DNA of 64,000 nt, taken from NCBI GenBank assembly GCA_016218725.1, contig JACRDB010000063.1, positions 1 to 64,000 of the forward strand, given 5' to 3'. Below are positions 34,871-43,435 of the stretch, piece by piece. The position numbers and the translations under genes were made by a program. Position 1 is the stretch's first letter. Each line of letters starts with the position of its first letter. The notes below the pieces were generated by a model that saw only the letters and a program-made list of their open reading frames with translations, did not search any database and was not told the DNA's origin. Origin of the DNA: Deltaproteobacteria bacterium. Lineage in GTDB: Bacteria; Myxococcota_A; Polyangia; Polyangiales; Ga0077539.

Positions 34871-35701
34871 CTATCGTGGCTTTGGGGGACGGACCTCGTC
34901 CACCCAGTCGTCGATGAGCCTCCGCGCGATGGAGAACCGCGGAGGGAGCACCGGGAGCGCGTCCACCGGGAACCACCGGGCGTCTTCCAGCTCGCTCTCC
35001 TCGTGGGCGACCTCGCCGGAGGCGTAGCGCGCCCGAAAGCCCACCATGAGCTGGTGGGGGAAGGGCCAGGGCTGGCTGCCCTGGTACACCGGCGCCTCCA
35101 CGGTGACCCCGGTCTCTTCAAGGACCTCCCGGCGGGCGCACTCCTCCAGAGTCTCCGCGGGCTCCAGGAAGCCCGCCACGAGGCCGTAGCGCCCGGCGGG
35201 CCACTCGGCCTTGCGGGTCATCAAGACCCGGTCGCCGTCGTGCACCAGGGTGATGGTGCAGGGCGACACCCGCGGGTACCACCGGTGGTCGCACGCGGGG
35301 CAGCGCCGCGCCCGCTCGCCGCCGACGGGCTCCGTGCGCGAGCCGCACGCGCCACAGAAGCTGGCGGTGCGATCCCAGTGCAGGAGCTGCGACGCGTACG
35401 ACGCCGCGCGCCACACGCTGGCGGGCACCATCGCCGTGGCGGCCCGGAGGCTGACGCTCCGCCAGCCCTTCGGGAGCGAGGTGTCCCCGCGGAGCTCCAC
35501 GGCCCACAAGGGCGTCCCATCGAGGGAGCCCAGGTAGAGCCCGCGCACCGTGGCCGAGGACACCACCTGCAGGTCCGTTGGAAGCCTCGAGGGCTCCCCC
35601 ACCAGCACCAGGTCCCCGTCGAGGAAGGCGCAGAAGCTCCCCGCCACGGGGAGCGTCTCCCGCGGGTCCTCGGGGAGCCCTGGCGTGAAGACGGGCTCCA
35701 C
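34871..35701 (-). CDS. nudC: NADH/NAD+ pyrophosphatase, Nudix family (NudC-type)
   Basis: A 276-residue NudC-type hydrolase. It has a zinc ribbon (CGACGSRTEPVGGERARRCPAC), the Nudix box GFLEPAETLEECARREVLEETG, which fits G-x5-E-x7-REUxEExGU, and the NudC hallmark SQPWPFP shortly after it. Family members hydrolyse NADH to NMNH and AMP and remove NAD caps from RNA 5' ends. The start is GTG 35701, 6 nt after the upstream gene's stop, so the two are co-transcribed. The enzyme should be cytoplasmic. The one deviation is HQLMVGF following SQPWPFP where PxSLM is usual. Confidence 0.92.
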   Translation of the reverse strand: MEPVFTPGLPEDPRETLPVAGSFCAFLDGDLVLVGEPSRLPTDLQVVSSATVRGLYLGSLDGTPLWAVELRGDTSLPKGWRSVSLRAATAMVPASVWRAASYASQLLHWDRTASFCGACGSRTEPVGGERARRCPACDHRWYPRVSPCTITLVHDGDRVLMTRKAEWPAGRYGLVAGFLEPAETLEECARREVLEETGVTVEAPVYQGSQPWPFPHQLMVGFRARYASGEVAHEESELEDARWFPVDALPVLPPRFSIARRLIDDWVDEVRPPKPR

Positions 35702-35707
35702 GCGCCG

Positions 35708-36157
35708 CTAGGCCCTGGTGTGCTTATCGATCAACCGACCGATGCCGGGCACCGCGGCCTCGACGTGCTCCCGCGCCTTGGGGCGCAGGCCCTCGTAGGC
35801 CTTCTTGAGGGTCCCGTGGCGGGTGACCTTCGCGCGATCGTCGGTGATCCCGAGGAGCGCGTCGGCCACCTCGCCCCTGCGGCTGGTGAAGTAGTCCGGG
35901 AGGCTCTTGCCCGCGCCCTTGGTCCCGTGGTCCTGGTAGAACCGATCCAGCCGGGCCGAGAAATCGTCGAGCAGGCCGTCGATCACGTCCCGCACCATGC
36001 CGGGCCGGACGCCCTGCACGATCTTGAACGCGCCCTTGATGGCCAGGCCCGTGAGCCCGCCCTTGGAGGCCACCTCGTCGTCCAGGAGCCTCTGGGCGTC
36101 ATTGATCACCTGCTGCCGCCGGGCCGGGTCCGTGAGAATTCCGCGAAGGTCCGCCAT
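35708..36157 (-). CDS. Conserved hypothetical helical protein
   Basis: A 149-residue all-helical, basic, probably cytoplasmic protein (MADLRGILTDPARRQQVINDAQRLLDDEV ... GGLTGLAIKGAFKIVQGVRPGMVRDVIDGLLDDFSARLD). The pattern of a short N-terminal helix, an AIKGAFKIVQGVRPGM core and a C-terminal amphipathic helix matches an actinobacterial/myxobacterial family of unknown function. There is no catalytic motif. It lies 6 nt upstream of nudC and 24 nt downstream of the beta-propeller lipoprotein gene in the same operon-like run. Confidence 0.75.
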   Translation of the reverse strand: MADLRGILTDPARRQQVINDAQRLLDDEVASKGGLTGLAIKGAFKIVQGVRPGMVRDVIDGLLDDFSARLDRFYQDHGTKGAGKSLPDYFTSRRGEVADALLGITDDRAKVTRHGTLKKAYEGLRPKAREHVEAAVPGIGRLIDKHTRA

Positions 36158-36181
36158 GGATGCACTCTCTCCCTTGCGCGC

Positions 36182-37186
36182 TCAGCGGTGCCAGGGCACC
36201 GCGGCGCCGTTGGTGTCTCCCTCGACCATCACCACCCCGGGCCTGCCGCCCGTGGCGATGTAGATGTCCGAACAGTTCAGGCTCCCGGCGCCGAACTCCA
36301 CGTTGGCCGGGGAGGTCATCCCCATCCGGAGCACCGTCCGCCCCGTGCCGTCGGCGTTGTACCGTAGGAGGCTGCCGGAGCCCTGGGCCGTCACGTAGAG
36401 CCTCCCAATGGCGTCCAGGGCGAGCCCGTCGGCCCCGCCCGCGCCGGTGGCCACCATGGCCCTCTCGGTCTCCGCGCCCATCGCGTCCAGGGTCAGCCGG
36501 AACACCTGCCCGGCCCCATAGCCGTTCACGTACAGCGTACGGTCCGGCGCAAAGGCGAGCCCGTTGGCCTGGGCGATGGGGGTCCGGGTCACCCGCGTGC
36601 GCATCCCCGCGGCCTCCACGCGGTACACGTGACCGCCCGCGAAATCCGAGTAGTAGAGCGCCCCGTCGGGCCCCATGGTGAGCCCGTTGGGCTGCCCCGC
36701 CATGGCGAGGTGCGCCGTGGAGGTTGGAGGGTCCGCGGTGTAGTCCACCGCGAAGACCGTGGCGTTCCCCGGGGAGCCCACGTACAGCCGCCGGTTGGCC
36801 ACGTCCAGCGCGAGGCCCCACACCGTGGTGGCCCCGGTCAGGCGCACCCAGTTTGCCTCCGTGGGCATCCCCGGCCGGGTGCGCGCGACGCCCCCGCTGC
36901 GGGACGAATAGATCGTCCCGTCCGCGGCGATCACCAGGCCCTCGCTGGCGGGCGTCATGGACAGGTCCGGCCTCTCCGTGCCGCACGCCGCCATGGCCGT
37001 GTCCCCGCCCATCCCGGTGTCCCCGGGGGTGCCCGAGTCCCCGGGGGTGCCTGTATCCCCAGGTGGGGAACTGTCGGCCTGGGAGTCCGTGACCGCGCCG
37101 TCCGTGGGGGGGGGCGGGTTGCCGGTGGCGCCGCTGCATGCCGCGAGCGCCGAGACGTACACGAAAGAAAGGCCGGGGGTTCGCAT
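36182..37186 (-). CDS. Beta-propeller lipoprotein (SMP-30/NHL-like)
   Basis: A 334-residue predicted lipoprotein. The signal MRTPGLSFVYVSALAAC has its lipobox Cys at residue 17, and a linker of PGDTG-type repeats follows (about residues 28-65). The remainder shows six or so repeats of the type GLAFAPDRTLYVNGYGAGQVFRL, GLTMGPDGALYYSDFAGGHVYRV and GLALDAIGRLYVTAQGSGSLLRY. These are the blades of an SMP-30/gluconolactonase or NHL-like beta-propeller. Such proteins may be hydrolases or binding scaffolds; no lactonase metal site can be placed with confidence. The start is ATG 37186, divergent from the TerC gene. Confidence 0.8.
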   Translation of the reverse strand: MRTPGLSFVYVSALAACSGATGNPPPPTDGAVTDSQADSSPPGDTGTPGDSGTPGDTGMGGDTAMAACGTERPDLSMTPASEGLVIAADGTIYSSRSGGVARTRPGMPTEANWVRLTGATTVWGLALDVANRRLYVGSPGNATVFAVDYTADPPTSTAHLAMAGQPNGLTMGPDGALYYSDFAGGHVYRVEAAGMRTRVTRTPIAQANGLAFAPDRTLYVNGYGAGQVFRLTLDAMGAETERAMVATGAGGADGLALDAIGRLYVTAQGSGSLLRYNADGTGRTVLRMGMTSPANVEFGAGSLNCSDIYIATGGRPGVVMVEGDTNGAAVPWHR

Positions 37187-37300
37187 GGGACCTCGCAGGG
37201 TGCCGGGGTTGTCGCCGCAAACGCCTCCGGATGCAAGGGCCCGGGCGGGGCGGTTCCCCCTTGCGTGCCATCCCCCGCGTCGCACAGATTCCAGGGGTTG

Positions 37301-37325
37301 CCCGCGCGGGTTCGTCCCGCGCGGG
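37301..37325 (+). promoter_or_regulatory. Strong GC hairpin in the leader of the TerC gene
   Basis: CCCGCGCGGG at 37301-37310 and again at 37316-37325, separated by TTCGT. The repeat is self-complementary, so a 10-bp stem with a 5-nt loop forms. It ends 14 nt before the ATG and could affect ribosome access. The conserved features of the yybP-ykoY Mn riboswitch, often found upstream of terC genes, were not seen. Confidence 0.4.
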
Positions 37326-37339
37326 GCCCAAGGCACCCC

Positions 37340-38137
37340 ATGGATGGACTCCTCCAGGTCGAGCGGCTCTTTGCGGTCCTGACCCTCACCACGCTGGAGG
37401 TCATCCTCGGGATTGACAACATCATCGTGCTGGCCATCACCGTCGGGAGGCTCCCTCCCGCCCAGCGGGCCCGCGCCCGGACCATCGGGCTCATCCTGGC
37501 CATGGGGATGAGGCTGGGGCTCCTGACCACGCTCAACCTGGTGATGCGCCTGACCCGGCCGCTCTTCTGGGTCTTTCAGCACCCGGTAAGCGGCCGGGAC
37601 CTGATCCTCCTCCTCGGGGGGCTCTTCCTCATGGGCAAGAGCGCCCACGAGATCTACGAGAGCGTGGAGCTCCCGCCCTCGCTGTCCCAGGCCCCGTCCC
37701 CCGCCCCCGCCTCGGCCACGGTCTTTCTCCGGGCCATCGTGCAGATCGTACTCCTGGACATTGTCTTCTCCCTGGACTCGGTGATCGCCGCCCTGGGCAT
37801 GAGCCGGGACCTCCCGGTGATGTGCATCGCCGTGGTGATCGCCGCCCTGGGGATGCTGTTCTTCGCCAAGACCATCGGGGACTTCGTGGACCGGCACCCG
37901 AGCGCCAAGGTCCTGGCCCTGGCCTTCCTGATGCTCATCGGCGTGCTCCTGGTGGCCGACGGCATGGGCCAGCACGTCAGCAAGGGCTACGTGTACTTCG
38001 CCATGACCTTCGCCTTCGGCGTGGAGCTGGTGAACATCCGGGCCCGGCAGCGGGCCTCGCTGGTCCCTCATCGCCTCTCGCAGGAGCCCACTGCCCCGCA
38101 GGAGACCCCCCGCGGAGGGTCGGTCAAAAATTTGTAG
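37340..38137 (+). CDS. TerC family integral membrane protein
   Basis: A 265-residue membrane protein with about seven helices. Family signatures are visible: TLTTLEVILGIDNIIVLAI near the N-terminus and ALDIVFSLDSVIAALGM-type sequence in the second half (here LLDIVFSLDSVIAALG), each with membrane-embedded acidic residues. FAKTIGDFVDRHPSAKVLALAFLMLIGVLLVADGMG is also typical. TerC/Alx relatives export Mn2+ or load metals onto secreted proteins. The ATG at 37340 is the first Met of the family domain, just after a strong GC hairpin. It is divergent from the beta-propeller lipoprotein. Confidence 0.9.
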   Translation: MDGLLQVERLFAVLTLTTLEVILGIDNIIVLAITVGRLPPAQRARARTIGLILAMGMRLGLLTTLNLVMRLTRPLFWVFQHPVSGRDLILLLGGLFLMGKSAHEIYESVELPPSLSQAPSPAPASATVFLRAIVQIVLLDIVFSLDSVIAALGMSRDLPVMCIAVVIAALGMLFFAKTIGDFVDRHPSAKVLALAFLMLIGVLLVADGMGQHVSKGYVYFAMTFAFGVELVNIRARQRASLVPHRLSQEPTAPQETPRGGSVKNL

Positions 38138-38143
38138 GGTCGT

Positions 38144-38602
38144 GTGCGATGGCTCCACAGTGGGCCTACGATGCTCCCAATTGGAACGCGCGCGATGCGC
38201 CCGGTGTGCGAGGCCACGGTCCAGCTCCAGCACGCCCTGGAGGAGTGCCTCCGGGTGGCGGTCCTGGTGCGCAGCAGCGAGACCCAGGCGCGGGTGATCG
38301 AGGGTGTCCCCGTGGAGTTCCGCATGGCGCGGGACGGCAGGGAGCGGGTGGTGCTCCACGTCCACGCGGAGCTGTCGCAGCTCGTGGTGCTGGATCGCAT
38401 CGCCTGGGTGGCCCCGGCGAGAGAAGAGCGCGCGACCACGACGCCGGTACCCGCGCCTCGACGGTCGGTGCTGGCGGACACCCTGGCCCCGCGCAGGATG
38501 GCGCCCCCGAAGGCACCGCCGATGCCGCCGCGGGACCCCTCGCTGGTGGGCAGTGTCTACCGGATTCCAGCGGGGGCCTACGCGAGGGTGGTTCGGAGCT
38601 GA
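38144..38602 (+). CDS. Hypothetical protein
   Basis: A hypothetical of up to 152 residues, downstream of the TerC gene. From the ATG at 38171 the product starts MLPIGTRAMRPVCEATVQL and continues with a compact, mostly beta segment (SSETQARVIEGVPVEFRMARDGRERVVLHVHAELSQL). A Pro/Arg-rich tail follows (VPAPRRSVLADTLAPRRMAPPKAPPMPPRD). There is no signal peptide, membrane helix or known motif. It starts 6 nt after the TerC stop if the GTG at 38144 is used, so an operon is possible. It converges with the gene at 38604-39908. Confidence 0.5.
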   Translation: MRWLHSGPTMLPIGTRAMRPVCEATVQLQHALEECLRVAVLVRSSETQARVIEGVPVEFRMARDGRERVVLHVHAELSQLVVLDRIAWVAPAREERATTTPVPAPRRSVLADTLAPRRMAPPKAPPMPPRDPSLVGSVYRIPAGAYARVVRS

Positions 38603-38603
38603 A

Positions 38604-39908
38604 TCAGAGCTCCACCCCGAGGCCGAACTGGAGGGACAGGTGCACCAGGGACGACGTCTGGGTGGACACCGAGGCGTCTCCCAGGTAGCTGAACTGCCGC
38701 CCCCGAGAGCCCACCACCGGTACGAAGAGCACCCTGGCCGCCGTCTGGAGCGCAATACCGCCAAAGAGCCTCACACCCAGGAGCACCTCCCCGACGCCCC
38801 CGAGCACCGTGGTGGCGGGTGATAGCAGCACGTTCATCCTCGCGGCGTCCCGCTCGTCCCCGCGCGAGGCCAGGAGCCCCGACACGGTCACCGAGGCCCG
38901 AAACCGATCGCCCGTGCCCGGCGGCAACACCAACAGCCCCGCCCCCACCTCGAAGCCCCCAAGTACGCCAGAAGTGGTGCTGTCCAAGGTGGGCGTCGGC
39001 CCGGGACCCAGAAGCTCCGTCTCTCGGCGGTAGGGTGTGAGTCCCACACCTACATGTACCACAGGTCTAAGACAGGTATTGGCGAGGGGGCAGGTGCGGC
39101 CGGTGACCGAGGATGGCGCGACGGCGTCGATGGCGGCCAGGAGGTTGAGCCCCTCGGCGTTGACGACGCCGAAGCCTGCGGAGACGCGCAGGAGGGCGTT
39201 GGGGTGGATGTGCCCTTCCCAGCGGGGCTCGGCCAGGAGGGTGCGCTCGGCGCCGTTCGGGTCCAGGGTGACCCTTGCGAGGCCGAAGCCCGGGGCGCGG
39301 ACCACGAAGGCCGTGGGACCCGGCTCCCCGGCGAGGAAGCGTACGCACCAGTCGCGGCCCGAGGCGCGGCCCTCGCCGGCGCAGGTGCCGCGGTGGACGA
39401 CCACGTCGCGCTCGGCCTGGGCATCGGGCCGGAGCTCCAGGCCGGCGTAGCCTCCGTCGGGGAAGGTGGCCTCGCCGTCGCCGCGGGAGACCACGGCGCG
39501 CACGACCACGTCCCGGGCCCGGGGCACCAGGGACACCACCAGGGCGCGCCGTGGCGCTCCCTCCGCGGGGAAGGTGCGCTCGCAGCCGGTGTAGCGCCCG
39601 GAGCCCTCGACGCGCACGCGGTAGGTCCCCCGCGGGGGGAGCGCCCACGCGCGGCGGTAGCGCGTGCGGCCGGGGTCGGTCTGGAGCTCCCCCGCCGCGG
39701 CGATGGGTGCGTAGTCCGCGCCCAGGAGTGACGGCACCAGACCCCCGACCTCGCCGGGGGTGAGGGCCTCGCCGGTGAGGGCGTTCTGGAAGCGCAGGAC
39801 GTGCTCGACCCCGACCGCCGGGGGACCGAGGGCGCGCTCCTCGGCGGGCAGTTCAACCTGGTCGATGGCGCACTGGAGCTGGGCCAGGACGGGGAGCACG
39901 GCCCGCAC
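38604..39908 (-). CDS. Hypothetical beta-rich envelope protein
   Basis: A 434-residue protein of unknown family. It begins VRAVLPVLAQLQCAIDQVELPAEERALGPP. Residues about 60-270 are Ig-like beta sequence (YRVRVEGSGRYTGCERTFPAEGAPRRALVVSLVPRARDVVVRAVVSR). The last 170 residues alternate hydrophobic and polar residues and end with aromatic Leu/Val strands (SSLVHLSLQFGLGVEL), like an outer-membrane barrel or a surface-associated beta domain. The start is GTG 39908 and an upstream frame is open, so the start is uncertain; no classical signal peptide is visible. A run of rare, A+T-rich codons lies near 39046-39084. Function unknown. Confidence 0.6.
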   Translation of the reverse strand: MRAVLPVLAQLQCAIDQVELPAEERALGPPAVGVEHVLRFQNALTGEALTPGEVGGLVPSLLGADYAPIAAAGELQTDPGRTRYRRAWALPPRGTYRVRVEGSGRYTGCERTFPAEGAPRRALVVSLVPRARDVVVRAVVSRGDGEATFPDGGYAGLELRPDAQAERDVVVHRGTCAGEGRASGRDWCVRFLAGEPGPTAFVVRAPGFGLARVTLDPNGAERTLLAEPRWEGHIHPNALLRVSAGFGVVNAEGLNLLAAIDAVAPSSVTGRTCPLANTCLRPVVHVGVGLTPYRRETELLGPGPTPTLDSTTSGVLGGFEVGAGLLVLPPGTGDRFRASVTVSGLLASRGDERDAARMNVLLSPATTVLGGVGEVLLGVRLFGGIALQTAARVLFVPVVGSRGRQFSYLGDASVSTQTSSLVHLSLQFGLGVEL

Positions 39909-39960
39909 TGTAGCACCGCGCCTTGCGGGGGGGCCCCCTCCGGGGAGTATAGCTCCACGG

Positions 39961-41634
39961 GTGGAACCGCTCGCGTGCTTCGTCCCCTGGAGGGCCTCGA
40001 GGGTGCTCTTCGAGGACCCGGACCTCCTGGTGGTGGACAAGCCCGAGGGCATGAGCACCCACGCCGCGGACCCGGAGCGTCCCGATGACTGTGTCTCTCG
40101 GCTCCGGGTGTACCTCTCGCGACGAGAGGGCGTGGCCCCGGAGGCGATCCGTCCTGGGATCCACCAGCGGCTGGATCGGGACACCTCGGGCGTGCTTGTG
40201 TTCTCCCGGAGCCGCGTGGGGAGCGCGGCGCTGGCGGCGGCCTTCGAGGGACGCACGGCGCAGAAGCGCTACCTGGCCGTGGCGGAGCCCGGTCCCAGGG
40301 GGAGCTCCGGGGTGCTCACCCACGACCTGCGGGAGGCGCGCGAAGGGCGCATGGAGGCGCTCGCCCCCGGCCGGGGAGGTCCCAGGAGCCAGCGGGCGGT
40401 GACGCGCTGGGAGGTGCTCTCCCGGCGCGGCCCGAGGGCCCTCCTGGCGCTGGCTCCGGAGACCGGTCGCACGCACCAGCTCCGGGTGCAGTGCGCCGCC
40501 GAGGGCTTCCCCCTCCTGGGAGACGGCTGGTACGGCGGTTGCGTCGCCGCGAGGCTCTTCCTTCACGCGGAGGCCCTGACCATCCCCTGGCCCGGGGGCG
40601 GTCCCCCGAGGACCTTCCAGGCGCCGGTGCCCGAGGCCTTCCGGGCCGCGCTGGGGGGCACCGACGCCCGGCCGGGAGACCTCTTGAAGGCCCTGGAGCG
40701 CGCGGCAGACGCGCGTTGGGCGCTGGCCTCCAGGCCCGACACCACGGCCTTCCGGCTCTGCCACGACGGCGACGGGGCGGGCCTCCGGGTGGACGTGTAC
40801 GCGCGCCACGCGGTGCTCCACGGGTACGACCTCTCCCCCGAGGACGAGGCCCGGGCGCTGGACGCGGTGGCGTCGCTGGGCTTCGACGGTGTGTACCTCA
40901 AGCGCCGGCCGCGCCACGCGAGCGTCGTGAGTGATGTCCCGAGCGAGGCCCTGAGCCCGCCCAGGGCTCTCCGAGGCATCGACGCGCCGGAGGAGCTGGC
41001 GGTGCTGGAGGGGGGGCTGACGTACCTGGTGCGCCTCGGCGAGGGTCTCTCCACGGGGCTCTTTCTGGATCAGCGGGAGAACCGTCGGAGGGTGCGGGGC
41101 CTGGCCTCGGGGCGCTCGGTGCTGAACCTCTTCGCGTACACCTGCGGGTTCACCGTGGCGGCGGCGGCGGGCGGAGCCGCACGCTCGGTGAGCGTGGACG
41201 TGTCGCGCGCGGCGCTGGACCGGGGCGGGCGAAACCTCGCGGCCAATGGCCTGGAGGGCGCCCACCACGCGCGCGTCGCGGCGGACGTCTTCGGTTGGCT
41301 GGACGCGGCCCGGGCGCGTGGGGACCGCTTCGGGCTGGTGGCGCTGGACCCGCCGAGCTATGCGACCACCCACGGAAGCCGCTTCACCGCGGACGGAGAC
41401 TACCGAGCGCTGGCGGCGAAGGTCCTGGGCCTGGTCGAGCCCGGCGGGCAGCTCCTGTGCTGCACGAACCACCAGCAGGTGGTGCGCGCGAAGCTCCGTC
41501 GCTGGCTCCACGAGGCCGCCCGCGACGCCCGCCGCGAGCTCACACAGATGAAAGACCTGGAGGTCCCCTACGACCACCCGCCGGAGCCCGGGCGCGAGCC
41601 GCACCTGAAGAGCGTGCTCCTCACGGTGCGTTGA
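39961..41634 (+). CDS. Fusion of RluA-type pseudouridine synthase and RlmI-like methyltransferase
   Basis: A 557-residue bifunctional RNA-modification enzyme. The N-terminal half is an RluA-family pseudouridine synthase: HQRLDRDTSGVLVFSRS with catalytic Asp72, QKRYLAV, and GRTHQLRVQCAAEGFPLLGD. The C-terminal half (about 250-557) is a class I SAM methyltransferase of the RlmI/RlmK type: LRVDVYARHAVLHGY, GLFLDQRENRRRV, motif I VLNLFAYTCGFTVAAAAGGA, and motif IV LDPPSY. RlmI makes m5C in 23S rRNA. It lacks an S4 domain. The start is GTG 39961. Combining both activities in one chain suggests two modifications on one RNA, probably rRNA; the target is unknown. Confidence 0.88.
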   Translation: MEPLACFVPWRASRVLFEDPDLLVVDKPEGMSTHAADPERPDDCVSRLRVYLSRREGVAPEAIRPGIHQRLDRDTSGVLVFSRSRVGSAALAAAFEGRTAQKRYLAVAEPGPRGSSGVLTHDLREAREGRMEALAPGRGGPRSQRAVTRWEVLSRRGPRALLALAPETGRTHQLRVQCAAEGFPLLGDGWYGGCVAARLFLHAEALTIPWPGGGPPRTFQAPVPEAFRAALGGTDARPGDLLKALERAADARWALASRPDTTAFRLCHDGDGAGLRVDVYARHAVLHGYDLSPEDEARALDAVASLGFDGVYLKRRPRHASVVSDVPSEALSPPRALRGIDAPEELAVLEGGLTYLVRLGEGLSTGLFLDQRENRRRVRGLASGRSVLNLFAYTCGFTVAAAAGGAARSVSVDVSRAALDRGGRNLAANGLEGAHHARVAADVFGWLDAARARGDRFGLVALDPPSYATTHGSRFTADGDYRALAAKVLGLVEPGGQLLCCTNHQQVVRAKLRRWLHEAARDARRELTQMKDLEVPYDHPPEPGREPHLKSVLLTVR

Positions 41635-41696
41635 GCGCAGTACGCCACGAACGCGCGGAGCCCGCGAGGCGCGTGGTACCTTCCCCCTCCCCCACG

Positions 41697-42008
41697 ATGA
41701 CCCGATGGATCGCCCTGACTACCCTGCTCGGCCTCCTCGGCTGCCGCGAGTGCAGCCCGGGGTCCCGTCAACCCTGCTCCTGCGGAGCCTCGCGGGGCAT
41801 CCAGCGCTGCGGCCCCGAGAACACCTGGACGGCCTGCATCTGCGCCATCACGCCTATTCCAGTTGACGCGACCGTACCTGACACCGGACCCGCACCCGAC
41901 TCAGCTCGCACGATGTCGGACAATGGAGTTGACACGGCGCGCGACTCCGGGGCGGCGCACGCGGACGCGGACGTGAGGGAAGCCACGGCGGACGCACCGG
42001 GCGACTGA
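41697..42008 (+). CDS. Small Cys-containing lipoprotein
   Basis: A 103-residue predicted lipoprotein. The signal MTRWIALTTLLGLLGC carries the lipobox LLGC. The mature part begins with a Cys cluster (RECSPGSRQPCSCGASRGIQRCGPENTWTACIC), a pattern seen at the start of many myxobacterial surface proteins where GRQQC..W..C motifs occur. A short Asp/Thr-rich tail (DATVPDTGPAPDSA...) ends the protein, with no further domain. It may be a stand-alone cap or a remnant of a larger lipoprotein. It starts 62 nt after the pseudouridine synthase fusion gene. Confidence 0.65.
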   Translation: MTRWIALTTLLGLLGCRECSPGSRQPCSCGASRGIQRCGPENTWTACICAITPIPVDATVPDTGPAPDSARTMSDNGVDTARDSGAAHADADVREATADAPGD

Positions 42009-42311
42009 ACGACGGGGGGCGCCGTGCTCGCTCCGCCGCGGGAGCTGAGCGCGCAACCCACGAGCGTGAGCGAGCCATCCTGCCGGAGGACCTCCCGCGG
42101 TGACTGCAGGAGGTTTTTCAAGCTCCCCTGCGGGTGATGGTGCTAGGCTCGGACGGCGTTGGAGGTCTGGTCGCGCTTGAAAACACCCAGAAACCCTCGC
42201 TGCGAATTCCACCACACCACGGCCGAAGAAACGTGGCTCCGTGCGAAGCGCATGCGGTTTCTGGACAACTTGTCCGCCCGACACCGGGGCCGGTGACGAC
42301 GGGAGGGGGAG
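42009..42311. other. Intergenic region upstream of the LysR gene
   Basis: About 300 nt without a supported gene. It holds a perfect 13-bp palindrome GGACAACTTGTCC at 42263-42275, 36 nt before the LysR start, which could be an autoregulatory binding site. Nothing else was recognised. Confidence 0.45.
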
Positions 42312-43196
42312 GTGGATCTTGAAGAGCTTCGAGCCCTGCTCTCGGTGGTAGAGACGGGCTCCTTCATGGGTGCGGAGCGAGCGCTGAGGGTCCCTCGCGC
42401 CACGCTCCGCCGTCGGGTGGACGCGCTGGAGAGCCGCGCGGGGGTCCCTCTCTTGATCCGCACCCGGGAGGGCGTGAGCCCCACGGAAGCCGGGGCGCAC
42501 CTCGCGGCGCGCGGCCGGATGCTGGTGCAGGAGGCCAGCGCGCTGGTGTCCTCCCTGCGGGACCTCGGGCAGGAGCCCTCGGGGACGCTCCGCGTCGCGC
42601 TCCCGATCGGGCTGCCGCCGCACCAGCTGGTCCCGCTGTTCATGGCCTTGCGGCAGACCTGGCCCAAGCTGTCCCTCCGGGCGCGCTTCTCGGAGGACCC
42701 CACCGCCGGAATGCTCGAGGACGCAGACCTCGCCGTACATTTCGGAGAGAGTTCGCCGCCGGGCCCATGGCAGTCGTGTGAGCTGGTGCGCATGCGTGAG
42801 TGGTTGGTCGCCCATCGGGACTACCTCGCCCGGCGGGGAGTCCCGGAGTCCCTGGAGGCGCTGCACGGCCACGAGCTTCTGAGCTGGGAGGCGCCCGGGG
42901 ACGACGGAAGGGTCTGGCCGCTCCAGCAAGGGGGCTCCTTCACCGTGGAGCCGGCGGCGATCACGCGGGACATCCACCTCCTTCGTCAGTGCGTCCTCGC
43001 GGGGCACGGCATCGGTCTCCTGCCCGACGCGATGCTCCCGGACCCGGGCCACCCGCCGGGCACGTTGATCCCGGTGCTGCCGGAGCTCGTCGGGCGCGAA
43101 CGGTGCCTTCGGATGGTGGTGCCCGCCGTGACGGCGGAGGTGCCACGGCTGCGGTTGGTGATGCAGTACCTCCGAGACTTCGTGAACGCGCCCTGA
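42312..43196 (+). CDS. LysR-family transcriptional regulator
   Basis: A 294-residue LysR regulator. The N-terminal winged helix-turn-helix is LEELRALLSVVETGSFMGAERALRVPRATLRRRVDALESRAGVPLLIRTREGVSPTEAG. A dimerising linker helix and a substrate-binding-protein-like effector domain (about 90-290) follow, with LRVALPIGLPPHQL and VLAGHGIGLLPDAM. The start is GTG 42312 following a purine-rich GGGAGGGGGAG. LysR proteins usually regulate a divergent gene, but none lies upstream here. The next gene downstream is a Cys-rich lipoprotein. The inducer and targets are unknown, and a palindrome at 42263-42275 may be its own operator. Confidence 0.9.
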   Translation: MDLEELRALLSVVETGSFMGAERALRVPRATLRRRVDALESRAGVPLLIRTREGVSPTEAGAHLAARGRMLVQEASALVSSLRDLGQEPSGTLRVALPIGLPPHQLVPLFMALRQTWPKLSLRARFSEDPTAGMLEDADLAVHFGESSPPGPWQSCELVRMREWLVAHRDYLARRGVPESLEALHGHELLSWEAPGDDGRVWPLQQGGSFTVEPAAITRDIHLLRQCVLAGHGIGLLPDAMLPDPGHPPGTLIPVLPELVGRERCLRMVVPAVTAEVPRLRLVMQYLRDFVNAP

Positions 43197-43435
43197 CGCA
43201 CCCGCGCCGCTGCACGGCCAGTTCTGGGCAGTGGGTGGGTTGTTTTCGACCATGGGAAACTGGTCGCGCGAGCTCCAAAGGACTCGCTACCCGTATATCG
43301 TCGGTCCCAGGCGATCAGGGACACGTACGGAGTTGGGGCTCATCGGGGCATCGGGGCGGTAGGCGTGTCCTGCACCCGTGGTCGATGTACGCGCTTCGGT
43401 GGGGGCGCGGACGGTACCTTCAAGGAGGGCTCGCG

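Noticed and set aside
37187..37339. yybP-ykoY Mn riboswitch upstream of the TerC gene
   Set aside because: The conserved motif and its helices were not recognised; only a GC hairpin is visible.
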